Notes: generated by a model not told the origin, from the sequence alone. Numbered from the stretch's first letter, positions 8,854 to 19,065 are shown. The stretch: DNA of 64,000 nt from Pseudomonadota bacterium (GCA_018242215.1 JAFECG010000020.1:1-64000), one strand, 5' to 3'. Translations and numbers: made by a program.

Positions 8854-9978
8854 TCAGCGGCTTCGAGGCGATTTTCCCCGGGCCGACGACTCGCGCTCGA
8901 GCAGTCTCCGCTTCCGTTCTGTTCCCCATCGGTAGCCCGCCATCTCTCCATTGGCCCTGACGACCCGGTGACAGGGAATGGCAACTGCGAGGGAATTTGT
9001 TGCGCACGCGCGTGCAACAGCCCGAACCGCCTTCGGATTCCCAAGCTTTTGGGCGATCTCAGTGTACGTGGCGGTCGTCCCCAGAGGGATGTTCTGCAGT
9101 GCTCTCCAGACGCGCTGCTGAAAGGCCGTGCCGCGAATATCGAGCGGCAGTTCGAACGGCGTCTCGGGACTCTCTACCTTGGCAATGACACGACGGAGCG
9201 ATTTGGCGAAGCGTCGATCACCCGTTACGAACTCGGCCTTGGGAAACAGCTTCTTGAATTCGGCGGTCAGTTTTTCCGCGTCGTCGCCGATGAGGATTGC
9301 GGCAATGCCTTTCTCGCTCGCAGCGACAAGGACGCTCCCGAGCGAGCTATTTGCTATCGCGAATGTCAGAACTTCGTTCTCCCCGCCCGATCGAAATGTT
9401 TTCGTTGTCATTCCCAGTTGCTCCGCGGCGTTTTCATAGAAACGCGAACTCGAATTGAAACCTGCTCCGTAGATGGCGGCGGTCACCGAGGGGCTCCGTC
9501 GCAGTTCGCGGCGAACGGCATTGCGGCGATGCGCGAGCGCATAGGCTTTCGGCGTGACGCCGGTTACCTTCTTGAACATGCGGTGAAAATAAAAGCGGCT
9601 GATGCCGCTCGTCGCGGCGAGCTGAGCGAGGTCGGGCATTTCTTCGGCGGACTCTATTCTCCGGCATGCCTCCGCCACGAGGAGCGCGTGATGGGCGTCG
9701 CGCCGGAGCTCGTTGGGGCGGCATCGGCGGCAGGCGCGAAATCCCAGAGCTTCCGCTTCAGCGCAGGTATCAAAGAAGGCGACATTTTCCCGCTTGGCGC
9801 GGCGCGCGGGACAAGAGGCCCTGCAATAGATGCCCGTCGACGCGACGGAAAAAACGAATTTTCCGTCGAATGCTTTGTCGCGCGCGACGACTGCAGCCCA
9901 GCGCGCGTCCTCTTCGCCGGCCTCTCGTCCTGTGCCGGGGCGTTTTGTTTTGCTCGCCATTTCGGTTCCGCATGCCAT
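8854..9978 (-). CDS. ada: Ada: alkylation-damage regulator and O6-methylguanine-DNA methyltransferase
   Basis: A 374-residue protein with the full three-part Ada plan. First is a zinc domain with cysteines at about 52, 56, 83 and 86; C52 is the expected methylphosphotriester acceptor. Next is an AraC-type HTH (about 98-195). Last is a methyltransferase domain with active-site PCHRVV, C336. The adaptive-response role follows from this architecture. The start may instead be the internal ATG at 9960, which has a GGA seven bases upstream. It lies 85 bp downstream of the MocR-type regulator on the same strand. Confidence 0.93.
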   Translation of the reverse strand: MACGTEMASKTKRPGTGREAGEEDARWAAVVARDKAFDGKFVFSVASTGIYCRASCPARRAKRENVAFFDTCAEAEALGFRACRRCRPNELRRDAHHALLVAEACRRIESAEEMPDLAQLAATSGISRFYFHRMFKKVTGVTPKAYALAHRRNAVRRELRRSPSVTAAIYGAGFNSSSRFYENAAEQLGMTTKTFRSGGENEVLTFAIANSSLGSVLVAASEKGIAAILIGDDAEKLTAEFKKLFPKAEFVTGDRRFAKSLRRVIAKVESPETPFELPLDIRGTAFQQRVWRALQNIPLGTTATYTEIAQKLGNPKAVRAVARACATNSLAVAIPCHRVVRANGEMAGYRWGTERKRRLLERESSARGKSPRSR

Positions 9979-10063
9979 GATCGCGCAGTCTAATGCGCAT
10001 CTTGTGACAGCACACTCCGAACCTTGCTTTCAAATTTCCAGACCGCTTCCGCCCAATAGGCGG

Positions 10064-11449
10064 CTAGACGATCGCCTTTATGGCAACGGCCGGCTGGGAA
10101 AGAAGATTCGCAAGCTCCTTCAGCGCGTCGACAAGTGCGGTGCGATCCGGCGCAACCCCGAGTGAGAGCCGGAGCGCCTCGGGGCTTTCGGGACCGATCG
10201 CGAATGCTGACCCTGGCACGACGGATATTCCCGAACGCCCTGCGTGATCGACGAAATCAGCCGCGCGCCAATATGGCGGCATCCGGAGCCAGATGTGGTG
10301 GCCGCAGCGATCGGCTGAGATGTCTGCGTCGCCGAAGATCGTCTTTGCAAGGCGTTGACGAGCCATGTTTTCGTCGCGAATCGAGCCCGTCAAATCATCG
10401 ACGATGCCGCTCAGGATCCAACGTGACACGAGCGCGGCGTTGATTGGAGGGACCATCAAACTGACGGCACGGATAACGCCGGCCAGCCGCATCGCCCGAG
10501 CCGCGCCCGGCGTCACGACGTACGCGATGCGCAGCGCAGGCGTCGTGCACTTCGAAAGCGTCGCAATGTGCCATGTCAGCTCCGGCGCGAACGTAACGAT
10601 CGGGCTCAATGCATCAACCTGCAGGACCGAATACGGATCGTCCTCGATAATCTCGACGCCATAGCGTTGAGCGATCGCAGCGATCGCACGCCGCCGATCT
10701 TCCGGCAGCGTTGTGGTCGTCGGGTTGTCTATGGCGGGAATAACGTAGAGCGCTTTCGGTGGTCGGCCTCTGCAGCAGGCTTCGAATGCGTCGGGCAAAA
10801 TGCCGTGCTCATCCATCGCAAGGGGGCTAAGCGCCAAGCCAAGCTGTTTTGCGACAGCCTTCAGACCGGGATAGGTGACAAAACCGGCTGCGATGCTGTC
10901 GCCCGGCGAAAGGAGCGTCGCACAGATGGCATAGAGCGCACTCTGGGCGCCATTGGCGAGAACGATCGACGAGGGCCGAACATGACCGATGCGCCTGCCG
11001 AGCCATGCAGCAGCCGCTGCGCGGTCGGCGTCGCTGCCGGTACTCTCCTGATAATGCAGGTTCAGCATGCCGTGTTCCTCCGAGAGGAGGTTGGCGATGG
11101 TCTCGGGAATGAGGCGCTTGAGATTGGCGCTCGCAGGCTGAGGAGGAATGTTCATGCTGAGATCGACGGCCGGCGGGGCACCGACGCCGAGCATTTCGCC
11201 GTCGTCGATACGGCGCCGGATGAAGGTTCCACGCCCGGCGTTTGCTTCGACCAATCCACGCCGCCGCGCCTCGTTGAACGCGCGCGTGACCGTCGTGAGA
11301 TCGACACCGAGTTTCTCGGCGATGAGCCTTTGTGGGGGAAGACGGTCGCCCGGCTGAATCTGCCCCGACTTCAGATCAGCCTCGAGGGCTTCGACGATGC
11401 CCCGATATTTAAGCTGACTGCTCTCAACGAGCCACGGCTCCCAAGACAT
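10064..11449 (-). CDS. MocR-family regulator (GntR HTH fused to PLP aminotransferase fold)
   Basis: A 461-residue protein. The N-terminal GntR winged helix covers about residues 10-80 (GDRLPPQRLIAEKLGVDLTT). The C-terminal fold-type I aminotransferase domain carries the PLP lysine in TLSKCTTPALRIAY. Members such as GabR, PdxR and TauR use PLP or a derived aldimine as signal. The ATG at 11449 is chosen because the upstream operator-like palindrome (11474-11497) would otherwise be coding; AGGA lies nine bases upstream. Which pathway it controls is not clear. It is divergent from a DUF983 gene. Confidence 0.87.
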   Translation of the reverse strand: MSWEPWLVESSQLKYRGIVEALEADLKSGQIQPGDRLPPQRLIAEKLGVDLTTVTRAFNEARRRGLVEANAGRGTFIRRRIDDGEMLGVGAPPAVDLSMNIPPQPASANLKRLIPETIANLLSEEHGMLNLHYQESTGSDADRAAAAAWLGRRIGHVRPSSIVLANGAQSALYAICATLLSPGDSIAAGFVTYPGLKAVAKQLGLALSPLAMDEHGILPDAFEACCRGRPPKALYVIPAIDNPTTTTLPEDRRRAIAAIAQRYGVEIIEDDPYSVLQVDALSPIVTFAPELTWHIATLSKCTTPALRIAYVVTPGAARAMRLAGVIRAVSLMVPPINAALVSRWILSGIVDDLTGSIRDENMARQRLAKTIFGDADISADRCGHHIWLRMPPYWRAADFVDHAGRSGISVVPGSAFAIGPESPEALRLSLGVAPDRTALVDALKELANLLSQPAVAIKAIV

Positions 11450-11473
11450 TTGGCCGATCCTGAAAAGCAAGAA

Positions 11474-11497
11474 CCATACATTTGGTATCATGTATGG
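11474..11497. promoter_or_regulatory. Inverted repeat CCATACAT/ATGTATGG, candidate MocR operator
   Basis: Perfect 8-bp arms, CCATACAT (11474-11481) and ATGTATGG (11490-11497), are separated by 8 bp, just 25 bp upstream of the MocR-type gene start. This position suits autoregulation. Related half-sites recur further into the same intergenic region. Confidence 0.5.
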
Positions 11498-11597
11498 CCC
11501 GCATCCGCAAGACGTTTCTCGCCAATCGCTCTGACACGAGGCCTTTGAGACCATTCGCTAATTCCCAATGTCCCGAAACATCGTCTCTAAATCATGC

Positions 11598-11664
11598 CCA
11601 TACATTCCTCCATGCGCCTTGCATTTTGCCATACAATGGACCTATATTGTCTGTGCCTTGTATG
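11598..11664. promoter_or_regulatory. Three more CCATACA-type half-sites before the DUF983 gene
   Basis: CCATACAT lies at 11598-11605, CCATACAAT at 11629-11637 and the inverted TTGTATG at 11658-11664. Spacings are 31 bp and about 29 bp, close to three helical turns. A possible promoter (TTGCAT 11619-11624, 18 bp, TATATT 11643-11648) is interleaved with them. MocR regulators of the GabR type bind repeated half-sites, so this looks like the main control region of the divergent gene. Confidence 0.45.
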
Positions 11665-11684
11665 ACCAGAAAGGGAGCCATAGT

Positions 11685-12083
11685 ATGTGCGCGGACCATC
11701 GATGGCCTAAGCTTTCGCCATTCAGAACAGGGATTTTGGGACTTTGTCCGCGTTGCGGAAAGGGAAAGATCTTCGATGGCTTCCTGACGCTAAAGAAACA
11801 ATGCCCCGTATGCGGACTCGACTTGTCCTTCGCGGATCCCGCGGATGGTCCGGCCTTCTTCGTCATTTGCTTCGCCTGCGTGCCGAGCGTCTTCTTCGCG
11901 GTCTGGCTCGAGGTCGCGTATTCACCACCGTTCTGGGTGCATCTCGTCACCAGCCTACCCCTGGTGTTTCTGACGTGCATTCCGCCGCTCAGGCCGCTCA
12001 AAGGGTGGCTCATATCCAGCCAATACTTCCACAAGGCCGAAGAGGGGCGGCTGGTTTTCGACGAGCCGCCGCCCGCGGCTTAG
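11685..12083 (+). CDS. DUF983 family membrane protein
   Basis: A 132-residue protein with a zinc-ribbon-like pair of CxxC motifs (CPRCGKGKIF and CPVCGLDL), then two transmembrane helices (about 60-82 and 88-108). This is the pattern of the DUF983 family, whose function is not known to me. The start is the ATG at 11685, with AAGGGAG eight bases upstream; longer upstream reading would cover the promoter and half-sites. It is divergent from the MocR-type gene and possibly its target. Confidence 0.82.
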   Translation: MCADHRWPKLSPFRTGILGLCPRCGKGKIFDGFLTLKKQCPVCGLDLSFADPADGPAFFVICFACVPSVFFAVWLEVAYSPPFWVHLVTSLPLVFLTCIPPLRPLKGWLISSQYFHKAEEGRLVFDEPPPAA

Positions 12084-12152
12084 GCGCCAAGGGCTGCCCG
12101 GAGCGCTTATCTCTACATTCAAAGGATTGGCCTCTCGATCTATATTCATCGG

Positions 12153-12824
12153 ATGCTAGGCAGGTCCGAATCACGACCGACAGTATTGCTGACCGGGTTT
12201 GGGCCGTTTCCGGGTGTTCGGGTCAATGCTTCCGCTGCGTTGGTTAGACATCTCGCCCGCGTCGCGCGTGGCCGCCTACCGGCTTTTCGTTTCGCCGCCG
12301 CCATTCTGCCGACCGAATGGGCGCGCGCGCCGCGCCGCATCGAGACGCTCTACCAGCGCTATCATCCGGTACTCGCCCTCCATTTCGGCGTTGCATCCGG
12401 CGCGCACGGCATTCGACTTGAGGCGGAGGGGCGTAATTTCTGTCGGCCATTCCATGATGCCGTCGGCGAACTTCCGATGGCGGCGACGCTATGTGCGGCA
12501 GGTCCGGCCCAGCGGCGTGCCACGATCGATGTCCCCTTGATCGCCGATGCGCTCAACCGCCGCGGCTGGCGCTGCTCGATTTCGAACGATGCGGGCGGCT
12601 ATCTCTGCAACGCGGTGCTTTATCATTCGCTGACGATTGCCGGTGGCCACGGCTGTCGCGTCGGCTTCATCCATGTTCCTTCCGATCTTGCGACACAGCC
12701 ACTCCGCATGGCTGAAGCGGAGGCGGCGGCCCTCAAGATTATCGAAGTCGCTTTGGAGCCGATTAGAACAGCGGCAGCAGAAACACCAGCGCAAGGCAGA
12801 ACATCGTCCATGCTGCCGAAATGA
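12153..12824 (+). CDS. pcp: Pyroglutamyl-peptidase I (peptidase family C15)
   Basis: A 223-residue cysteine peptidase that removes N-terminal pyroglutamate from peptides in the cytoplasm. It opens with LLTGFGPFPGVRVNAS. The probable catalytic triad is E90 (IRLEAEGRN), C152 (DAGGYLCNAVLYHS) and H174 (GFIHVP). The length fits the family. The residues around the glutamate differ from the common ERVAIN form, so the subgroup is divergent. It begins 69 bp after DUF983. Confidence 0.85.
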   Translation: MLGRSESRPTVLLTGFGPFPGVRVNASAALVRHLARVARGRLPAFRFAAAILPTEWARAPRRIETLYQRYHPVLALHFGVASGAHGIRLEAEGRNFCRPFHDAVGELPMAATLCAAGPAQRRATIDVPLIADALNRRGWRCSISNDAGGYLCNAVLYHSLTIAGGHGCRVGFIHVPSDLATQPLRMAEAEAAALKIIEVALEPIRTAAAETPAQGRTSSMLPK

Positions 12825-12908
12825 ACTGCTGGATGTTCGGGGAGCCGCGGCCCGGCCAAGCGGGGAAGACGGGGGGAGGTCTTGGAGCTTGGCCGGGCTC
12901 AGCAGCAT
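12763..12908 (-). pseudogene. Possible frameshifted small membrane protein
   Basis: A reverse frame ending at a TAA (12763-12765) encodes PNIQQFISAAWTMFCLALVF followed by LLPLF, a clear single transmembrane helix, but has no start codon in its own frame. An ATG at 12908 in the neighbouring frame would join it if the G6 run at 12871-12876 (C6 on this strand) had one more base, giving a roughly 48-residue protein. It overlaps the 3' end of pcp. It could be a sequencing or real frameshift, or chance. Confidence 0.25.
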
Positions 12909-13135
12909 CTGGTGCGCACGGGGGGATGTGTCATCACCAGCTTGATCATGAGAGTAGCGCGGCAAAGATGAACTCACTCTGAACGTGAGGTTAAATAGTC
13001 GCAATCTTGCGAGATCGGACAAAGCTTCCAATCGAATCAACGACTTTTCCGCGTTGCATGGGTCCCGAACTAAGACCCGCAGCATCGAATCAGATTAGCG
13101 TCCCTGCTTCGATGTTCTGTGCATAGGTCCTTCCC
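12825..13135. other. Intergenic region between pcp and recQ
   Basis: This 311 bp stretch holds the 5' part of the possible frameshifted small membrane ORF, two G6 runs (12871-12876 and 12920-12925) and a 16-codon reverse ORF from 12949 (MIKLVMTHPPVRTRCC). The rest should carry the recQ promoter. I see no convincing terminator or RNA gene. Confidence 0.4.
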
Positions 13136-15316
13136 ATGCCGGCCCGCGCCGTGCCGCTCTCCCTTCCCCTTGAGTCCGCCGCCGATGACATGGACACGGC
13201 ACGGGCGACGCTCGAAAACGTGTTTGGCTACAAGGGGTTCCGCTCCCATCAGAGCGAGATCATCCGAACTCTGCTGAGCGGCGGCGATTGCCTCGCATTG
13301 ATGCCGACGGGCGGCGGCAAATCGCTCTGCTACCAGATCCCCGCTCTTGTGCGTCCCGGAACGGGTATCGTCATCTCGCCGCTCATCGCTTTGATGCAGG
13401 ACCAGGTCGACGCGCTACGCGATCTTGGCGTCAAGGCCGCGTTTCTCAATTCGACGCAGGATCGCGCCACGCAGGACCAGATCGAGCGTGAATTTGCCGG
13501 CGGCGCGCTCGACCTTCTCTATGTCGCGCCCGAGCGCCTCGTCCAGGAGCGCACGCTCAGCCTTTTTGAGCGCAACGACATCGCGATCTTCGCAATCGAC
13601 GAAGCCCACTGCGTCTCGCAGTGGGGTCACGACTTTCGTCCCGAATACCGGCAGCTCAAAATCCTGGCACAGCGCTTTCCCGACGTACCGCGCGTTGCGT
13701 TGACGGCGACGGCTGACGAACGCACGCGCCAGGACATCGTCTCGGAACTGTCGCTTGAAAACGCGGCAACCTACATCGCGAGCTTCGACCGCCCGAATAT
13801 CCGCTACACCATTGCGGAACTCGGCAGCGTGAGTGCACGGGAACGACTTTGGCAATTCATCGAAACCGAGCATCCCACAGATGCCGGCATCGTCTACTGT
13901 CTGTCGCGCAAGTCGGTCGAGGAGACGGCAGCATGGCTCTCGTCGAAAGGGCGGAAGGCACTCGCCTATCATGCCGGACTCGATGCGCCGTTGCGCGCGG
14001 CGGCACAATCGAAGTTTCTGACCGAAGATGGACTTATCATCGTCGCGACGATTGCGTTCGGCATGGGCATCGACAAGCCTGACGTGCGGTTCGTCGCGCA
14101 TCTCAATCTCCCGAAGTCAATCGAGTCCTATTACCAGGAGACGGGGCGCGCGGGGCGTGACGGCGAGCCTGCGAACGCCTGGATGGCCTACGGCTTCCAA
14201 GACATCGTGCAACTTCGCCAATGGATCAACAAATCGGAAGGCTCGGACGCCTTCAAAAAGGTGCAGCGACAAAAACTGGACGCGCTGATCGGCCTTGCGG
14301 AGATGCCAGGCTGCCGCCGCCAGGCGCTGCTTGCTTATTTTGGTGAGACGCGGCCTGAGCCATGCGGTAACTGCGATAACTGTCTCAGTCCGCCTCATAC
14401 GGAAGACGGCACCGTGCTGGCGCAGAAGGCGCTGTCGGCGGTCTATCGTACCGAGCAGCGCTTCGGTGTGACGTATCTTACAGATGTTCTGACCGGCGTT
14501 GCGGACGAGCGAATCATCCGCAACGGGCATGATCGCCTGTCGGTTTATGGCATCGGCAAGGATATGCCGCAGGCGACGTGGAAGGGTCTGTTTCGACAGC
14601 TTACCGCGCTCGGTTACCTGTCAATCGACGACGAAGGCATGGGGTCGCTGGAGCTCACCGATCGCGCGCGTCCCTTGCTCCGCGGCGAAGAACGCTTCCT
14701 TCTGCGCGTTACGCGGCAGATCGCAAAATCGTCGAAGCGTTCAGTGTCGGCGTCTTCGAAAGTCGCACGCGAGAACCAGCCGCTGTTCGACGCGCTTCGT
14801 GCCGCCCGGCAAAAGCTCGCCGCGAGCGCGAAGCTGCCGCCTTACGTCGTCGCGCAAGACAAGACGTTGATCGAGCTTTCCGAGAAGCGGCCAACGACGG
14901 AAAGTGCACTCCACGACATCATCGGTCTCGGCGCAAGCAAGATCGCGCGATACGGCGCGGCATTCATCGACGTCATTTCGCAGTTCAAGAAACATCCTGC
15001 GCTCAACAATCGCTTATCGGCGACGGTGAACGTGACGCTCGCCGCGCACCTTCGCGGGCTCGATGCGGAGGCGATCGCCACCGAACGGGGAATCGAGGTT
15101 TCGACCGTCTACGGACATCTGGCGGAAGCTATAGAGGCGGGCATCATCACCGCGGACGACGCACTGAAGCTTGATCCGGCGGAACGCGACGAGATCGAAG
15201 CAGCCTTCGATCGCTGCGAAACGCGCGATACCGGCAAGCTCGGGCCCGCCTTCGCGGCGCTCGATGGGCGCTACGACTATGGCATCCTCAAATGCCAGCT
15301 CGCGGATAGCGCGTAA
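13136..15316 (+). CDS. recQ: ATP-dependent DNA helicase RecQ
   Basis: A 726-residue 3'-5' helicase. It has Walker A PTGGGKS (about 57-63), the DEAH box in [18 protein letters not shown] and motif [13 protein letters not shown] zinc-binding Cys set ([10 protein letters not shown]...CGNCDNC) and the RQC winged helix follow. Next comes an HRDC domain (about 540-625), then a C-terminal HTH_40-like extension ([18 protein letters not shown]). It is longer than E. coli RecQ (about 609) because of this extension. The ATG at 13190 (MDTARATLE) is an alternative start with better family alignment. It works in recombination and fork repair. Confidence 0.95.
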   Translation: MPARAVPLSLPLESAADDMDTARATLENVFGYKGFRSHQSEIIRTLLSGGDCLALMPTGGGKSLCYQIPALVRPGTGIVISPLIALMQDQVDALRDLGVKAAFLNSTQDRATQDQIEREFAGGALDLLYVAPERLVQERTLSLFERNDIAIFAIDEAHCVSQWGHDFRPEYRQLKILAQRFPDVPRVALTATADERTRQDIVSELSLENAATYIASFDRPNIRYTIAELGSVSARERLWQFIETEHPTDAGIVYCLSRKSVEETAAWLSSKGRKALAYHAGLDAPLRAAAQSKFLTEDGLIIVATIAFGMGIDKPDVRFVAHLNLPKSIESYYQETGRAGRDGEPANAWMAYGFQDIVQLRQWINKSEGSDAFKKVQRQKLDALIGLAEMPGCRRQALLAYFGETRPEPCGNCDNCLSPPHTEDGTVLAQKALSAVYRTEQRFGVTYLTDVLTGVADERIIRNGHDRLSVYGIGKDMPQATWKGLFRQLTALGYLSIDDEGMGSLELTDRARPLLRGEERFLLRVTRQIAKSSKRSVSASSKVARENQPLFDALRAARQKLAASAKLPPYVVAQDKTLIELSEKRPTTESALHDIIGLGASKIARYGAAFIDVISQFKKHPALNNRLSATVNVTLAAHLRGLDAEAIATERGIEVSTVYGHLAEAIEAGIITADDALKLDPAERDEIEAAFDRCETRDTGKLGPAFAALDGRYDYGILKCQLADSA

Positions 15317-15330
15317 AACTTCGCCGTCTT

Positions 15331-15414
15331 GTCATCCTCGGCTTCATGCCGAGCATATCCATTCTGCCGCCCTCGCCACCGCTTCATGGATCCTCGGACA
15401 AGCGCGAAGATGAC
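15331..15414. repeat. Dispersed palindromic repeat, copy 1
   Basis: The stretch begins GTCATCCTCGGC, then a GCCGAG return arm, and ends AAGATGAC, so both a short hairpin and a long outer GTCATC/GATGAC pairing are possible. It lies between the convergent 3' ends of recQ and hisG. Related copies occur near 41094, 45843, 49233 and 56704. Confidence 0.7.
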
Positions 15415-15423
15415 ACGGGATGT

Positions 15424-16146
15424 CTAGCGAACGGTCGCTTTCGAAGGAATGGAGTTCGCGAGCCTATCCGACAGCTCGGCGCGAAGGGCTTCAAGGTCCG
15501 GCGTCCATGCAGCGGCATTGGTCGCGAACAGATTGGCCTGCGATTTCAGAATTACGCCATCATCGAGAATCTTGAGGCCGTTGGCGCGCAGCGTTTCGCC
15601 GGTCGTGGTGATATCGACGATCAGCTCGGCCATGCCCGATGAGGGCGCGCCCTCGGTGGCGCCCGCGCTCTCGATGATGCGATAATCGCCGAAGCCCTTC
15701 GAACCAAAGAAGCGCCGGGTCAGGTTGATGTACTTCGTCGCGACTCGCGGCCAGCGGCCGTGCTGGCGGCGGAACGGAAGGGCGATCTCTTCGAGTTCCG
15801 CGACTGTCGTTACGTCGAGCCAGCACGCGGGCACGGCGACGACAACGTCGGCGAAGCCGAAGCCGAGCTTTTGCAGAAAGCGGATGCGCGTCGCGGCGTC
15901 GGAAATGTTTTCGCGGATCAGATCTTCGCCGGTGATACCGAGATGGACGCTGCCGGACTTCAAGGCTTCCGCTATTTCTCCGGACGAGACATAGGCGACA
16001 TCGATACCGGGGAGTCCCTCGATCTCGCCGCGATAGCCGCGGACGTGACCGACCTTGCGGACGACGAGGCCGGCGCGCGCGAACATGTCGGTCGTCTGTT
16101 CCATCAGCCGACCCTTCGACGGAATGGCAAGCGTGAGGTTAGTCAT
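15424..16146 (-). CDS. hisG: ATP phosphoribosyltransferase catalytic subunit, short form
   Basis: A 240-residue HisG that performs the first step of histidine biosynthesis, joining ATP and PRPP. It starts [18 protein letters not shown] and contains [20 protein letters not shown], the PRPP-loop region. It is of the short class, which lacks the C-terminal regulatory domain and works as a complex with HisZ. HisZ lies immediately upstream and overlaps it by four bases (ATGA). Confidence 0.95.
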   Translation of the reverse strand: MTNLTLAIPSKGRLMEQTTDMFARAGLVVRKVGHVRGYRGEIEGLPGIDVAYVSSGEIAEALKSGSVHLGITGEDLIRENISDAATRIRFLQKLGFGFADVVVAVPACWLDVTTVAELEEIALPFRRQHGRWPRVATKYINLTRRFFGSKGFGDYRIIESAGATEGAPSSGMAELIVDITTTGETLRANGLKILDDGVILKSQANLFATNAAAWTPDLEALRAELSDRLANSIPSKATVR

Positions 16147-17321
16147 GGCGACTTGCCTCCGGTGGCGGCTAGCAAGCGCTCCGAGTGAATGGCAGCGCCG
16201 ACAGCCGGAACATCGGCGCCCGAGCCGGCGGCGCGCATCAAACCGTCGTAACGGCCGCCGCCTGCGAGCGGGCTTTTCGGATCGAGCGAGGGTGCGCTCA
16301 CCTCGAACACGAACCCCGTATAATAGGCGAGCGTGCGCCCGAATTCGGCGGCGAACGTCACGCGGTCAAGGTCGATCCCGGCATTCGCGAGAAGCGCGAG
16401 GCGGCGGTCGTAGGTTTCGAGCGCGTAGCCCGATCCGTTCGGCGCGCTCTTGATCAGCGCAGAGATTTTTTCGCCGGCTGTAATCGCCGAGCCTGAGACA
16501 CCGACATAACGCGCGATCAGATCGATTGCGCGGTTGTCGAGCGGCTTTTCTTTTCTGTCCTCCGCAATACCGATGAGATGCTCAGTGATGTCGGATAGCG
16601 TGCGCGTGCCGATCAGCTCGATCGCCTCTTCCTCGAGATAGACGGCGACGGCTGCTTCGCTCGCTTCCCTGTCGTCGCGACGCATGGCCGATAGCACTTC
16701 GTCCGGAACGCCGGATGAGGCACCGCGCACGCCTGTTGCGAACCCTTTCAAGGCTTCACGGAAGGAAAGCGGGCGAAGAAACGCATCGTCGAGGCGCTTT
16801 TTCCAATTCGGCGAAAGACCGGCCGCATCGAGCACGCTGGAAAAAAGGCCGAGGTCGCCGAGTTTCAGCGTCCAATCCTTGAAGCCGACTTTTTCGATAC
16901 CCTTCAGGATGACGGACACCGTTTCGGCTTCGGCGGCTTCGCGCGATTTGTCACCGAAGCGTTCGATCCCGGCCTGGCGAAACTCGCGCGGATGTGCCGC
17001 CGTCGCGCCCTGCGGCTGAAAGCGGAAGGCCGGTCCGTTGTAGCAGTAGCGTGCGGGCGTCATCGGGTCGGCGTGACGTTCGAGGTGCAGCCGGCAGGTC
17101 GGCACGGTAATATCGGGGCGCAAACACAGCTCGGCACCGTCCTGATCCGTGAAGACATAGGTCCGCGCGCGCAGGTTCTCGCCAATGACGTCGAGGAAGA
17201 CATCGGCAGGCTGGATGATCGCAGGCGCGACCGCATCGTAGCCGGCTTTGGTGAACACCGACATCAACGTCTGCGCCTGCGCAGCGAGCACTTCCAGGTT
17301 CTGGACCGTCTCGGCGGTCAT
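16143..17321 (-). CDS. hisZ: ATP phosphoribosyltransferase regulatory subunit
   Basis: A 392-residue HisRS paralogue that lacks tRNA charging and activates short HisG, giving histidine feedback control. Class II core segments are visible ([42 protein letters not shown]), with [10 protein letters not shown] near the end. It overlaps hisG by ATGA and lies 244 bp after hisS. That order, hisS-hisZ-hisG, supports co-transcription. Confidence 0.93.
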   Translation of the reverse strand: MTAETVQNLEVLAAQAQTLMSVFTKAGYDAVAPAIIQPADVFLDVIGENLRARTYVFTDQDGAELCLRPDITVPTCRLHLERHADPMTPARYCYNGPAFRFQPQGATAAHPREFRQAGIERFGDKSREAAEAETVSVILKGIEKVGFKDWTLKLGDLGLFSSVLDAAGLSPNWKKRLDDAFLRPLSFREALKGFATGVRGASSGVPDEVLSAMRRDDREASEAAVAVYLEEEAIELIGTRTLSDITEHLIGIAEDRKEKPLDNRAIDLIARYVGVSGSAITAGEKISALIKSAPNGSGYALETYDRRLALLANAGIDLDRVTFAAEFGRTLAYYTGFVFEVSAPSLDPKSPLAGGGRYDGLMRAAGSGADVPAVGAAIHSERLLAATGGKSP

Positions 17322-17349
17322 TTTCGTTTTCTCCAGAGCGAGGGCATCG

Positions 17350-17520
17350 CCGCCCCCACCCCTAATCCCTCCCCGCGGAGGGGGAGGGGAACAGAGCGGA
17401 GAACAGCATCGCTTTCCTCGCCGCGTTCGGCAGAGAAAACAGAGCGGTCCGGGAAGTTGGCTCTATCCCTCGCGGAAGCGATACTCGACGTTCCACTTCT
17501 CCCCTCCCTTTGATGGGGAG
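17350..17520. repeat. GC-rich hairpin repeats between hisS and hisZ
   Basis: There are two hairpins in the 244 bp gap. One has CCCTCCCC (17367-17374) pairing with GGGGAGGG (17381-17388). The other has CTCCCC (17499-17504) pairing with GGGGAG (17515-17520). They resemble the C-rich dispersed intergenic repeats common in alphaproteobacteria and may act as attenuating or RNA-stabilising structures within the his cluster. There is no T-run, so a classic terminator is not supported. Confidence 0.5.
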
Positions 17521-17565
17521 TGGACGGCGGTCGGATGATGGAGTTGAGCGAGACCGACATCGCGC

Positions 17566-19065
17566 TCATCCCTGATGACGCTTGATGAGGTTGTGAACTT
17601 CCTGCACGAGGTGACTTTCAGAAACAGAAAACTGCGCGGGGCGCGCCGCTTTCCATTCCTTGTTGTCCTTGATCGCGGCAGCGGCTTTCGCGCCTTCGAT
17701 CAGGTCCTTGATCGTCACTTCGCTCTTGGCCCGTTCATCCGAGCCCTGGATGATGACGCATGGGCTGTTGCGCTTGTCGGCGTATTTCATCTGCGCCTTC
17801 ATGCCAGAGGAACCGAGGTACATCTCGGCGCGGATGCCGGCATTCCGCAGCGCTTGGGTCATTTTCTGATAGGTCGCGATCTCGCCCTTATCCATGACGA
17901 GGACGACGACGGGGCCGAGCGCTTCCGTTTTCTTTTCGTTGATCAGCGACAGCGCGGCTTGCAATCGCGAGACGCCGATCGAAAAGCCGGTTGCGGGAAC
18001 CTTCTCGCCGGTGAAACGCGCGACGAGGTCGTCGTAACGGCCGCCCCCGCCGACGGAGCCGAAGCGGACTGGCTTGCCGTCGTCGCCTTTGACTTCGAAC
18101 GTCAATTCAGCTTCGAAGACGGGGCCGGTGTAGTATTCGAGACCGCGGATTACAGTCAAATCAATACGGACTTGATCGTTGCTGAATCCCGCGGCGCGAC
18201 AACGACGTTTAATATCGATGAGCTCTCCCAAGCCTTTTTGATATATTTCACTATCCGTCATTGCGCCAAGTCCATACGGGCGCTGGACGGCGATGCCGTC
18301 AAAATTCTCGTCCTCGATTTTTTGCGAAAGAAATGCCTGAACTAGAGATATTTGTTCGACATTCAATCGCGCACCGGCCGTGCGGTCACCGCTTTCGTCA
18401 GTTCTGCCTTCGCCAAGAAGTGCCTTAACCCCGTCCCAACCAAGTCGATCCAGTTTATCAAGAGCTCTCAGCACAGTTAACCGACGAAGCCAATCTTCTT
18501 CCAGGTGCAGTCCGAGTCCTTCAAACAATCCCTCGAGAATGTTTCGACTATTGACCTTGATAACAAACTTGCCTCTCAAACCCAGCGCTTCGAGCGTGTC
18601 CGCCGCGAGCATGCACATCTCGGCGTCGGCGGCCACGCTCTCGGCACCGACGGTGTCGGCGTCGAACTGCATGAACTGGCGGAAGCGTCCGGGTCCCGGC
18701 TTCTCGTTGCGATAGACGTTCCCGAACGCGTAGCGGCGGAACGGCTTCGGCAGCGTCTGGAAATTCTGCGCGACGTAACGGGCGAGCGGCGCCGTCAGAT
18801 CGTAGCGCAGGCTCATCCATTGCTCGTCCTCGTCCTGGAACGAGAAGACGCCCTCGTTCGGCCGATCCTGGTCGGGCAGGAATTTTCCGAGCGCGTCGGT
18901 GTATTCGATCGCGGGCGTGTCGAGCGCTTCGAAGCCGTAGCGCTCGTAGACTTCGCGGATCTTACCCGTCATGTCGTTGAGCGCTTTGAGCTCCGGCGCT
19001 TCGATATCGCGAAAACCCTTCGCGAGCCGCGCTTCGGGGCGCGTGTTGGTATTTGCTTTGGACAT
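17566..19065 (-). CDS. hisS: Histidyl-tRNA synthetase
   Basis: A 499-residue class II synthetase. Motif 2 is [20 protein letters not shown], followed by [12 protein letters not shown]. The histidine-specific segments are [17 protein letters not shown] and [16 protein letters not shown]. The C-terminal anticodon domain starts near residue 400. Length matches alphaproteobacterial HisRS, which carries an insertion relative to E. coli (424). Codons for about residues 162-298 are much richer in A/T (ATA, TTA, GTA, AGA, CAA) than the flanks, suggesting a recombined segment. It is the first gene of hisS-hisZ-hisG. Confidence 0.95.
   Translation of the reverse strand: MSKANTNTRPEARLAKGFRDIEAPELKALNDMTGKIREVYERYGFEALDTPAIEYTDALGKFLPDQDRPNEGVFSFQDEDEQWMSLRYDLTAPLARYVAQNFQTLPKPFRRYAFGNVYRNEKPGPGRFRQFMQFDADTVGAESVAADAEMCMLAADTLEALGLRGKFVIKVNSRNILEGLFEGLGLHLEEDWLRRLTVLRALDKLDRLGWDGVKALLGEGRTDESGDRTAGARLNVEQISLVQAFLSQKIEDENFDGIAVQRPYGLGAMTDSEIYQKGLGELIDIKRRCRAAGFSNDQVRIDLTVIRGLEYYTGPVFEAELTFEVKGDDGKPVRFGSVGGGGRYDDLVARFTGEKVPATGFSIGVSRLQAALSLINEKKTEALGPVVVLVMDKGEIATYQKMTQALRNAGIRAEMYLGSSGMKAQMKYADKRNSPCVIIQGSDERAKSEVTIKDLIEGAKAAAAIKDNKEWKAARPAQFSVSESHLVQEVHNLIKRHQG

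Noticed and set aside
12901-12949. MIKLVMTHPPVRTRCC as a cysteine-responsive leader peptide
   Set aside because: No good ribosome-binding site, no attenuator hairpin and no cysteine or sulfur gene downstream. Ending in Cys-Cys alone is weak.
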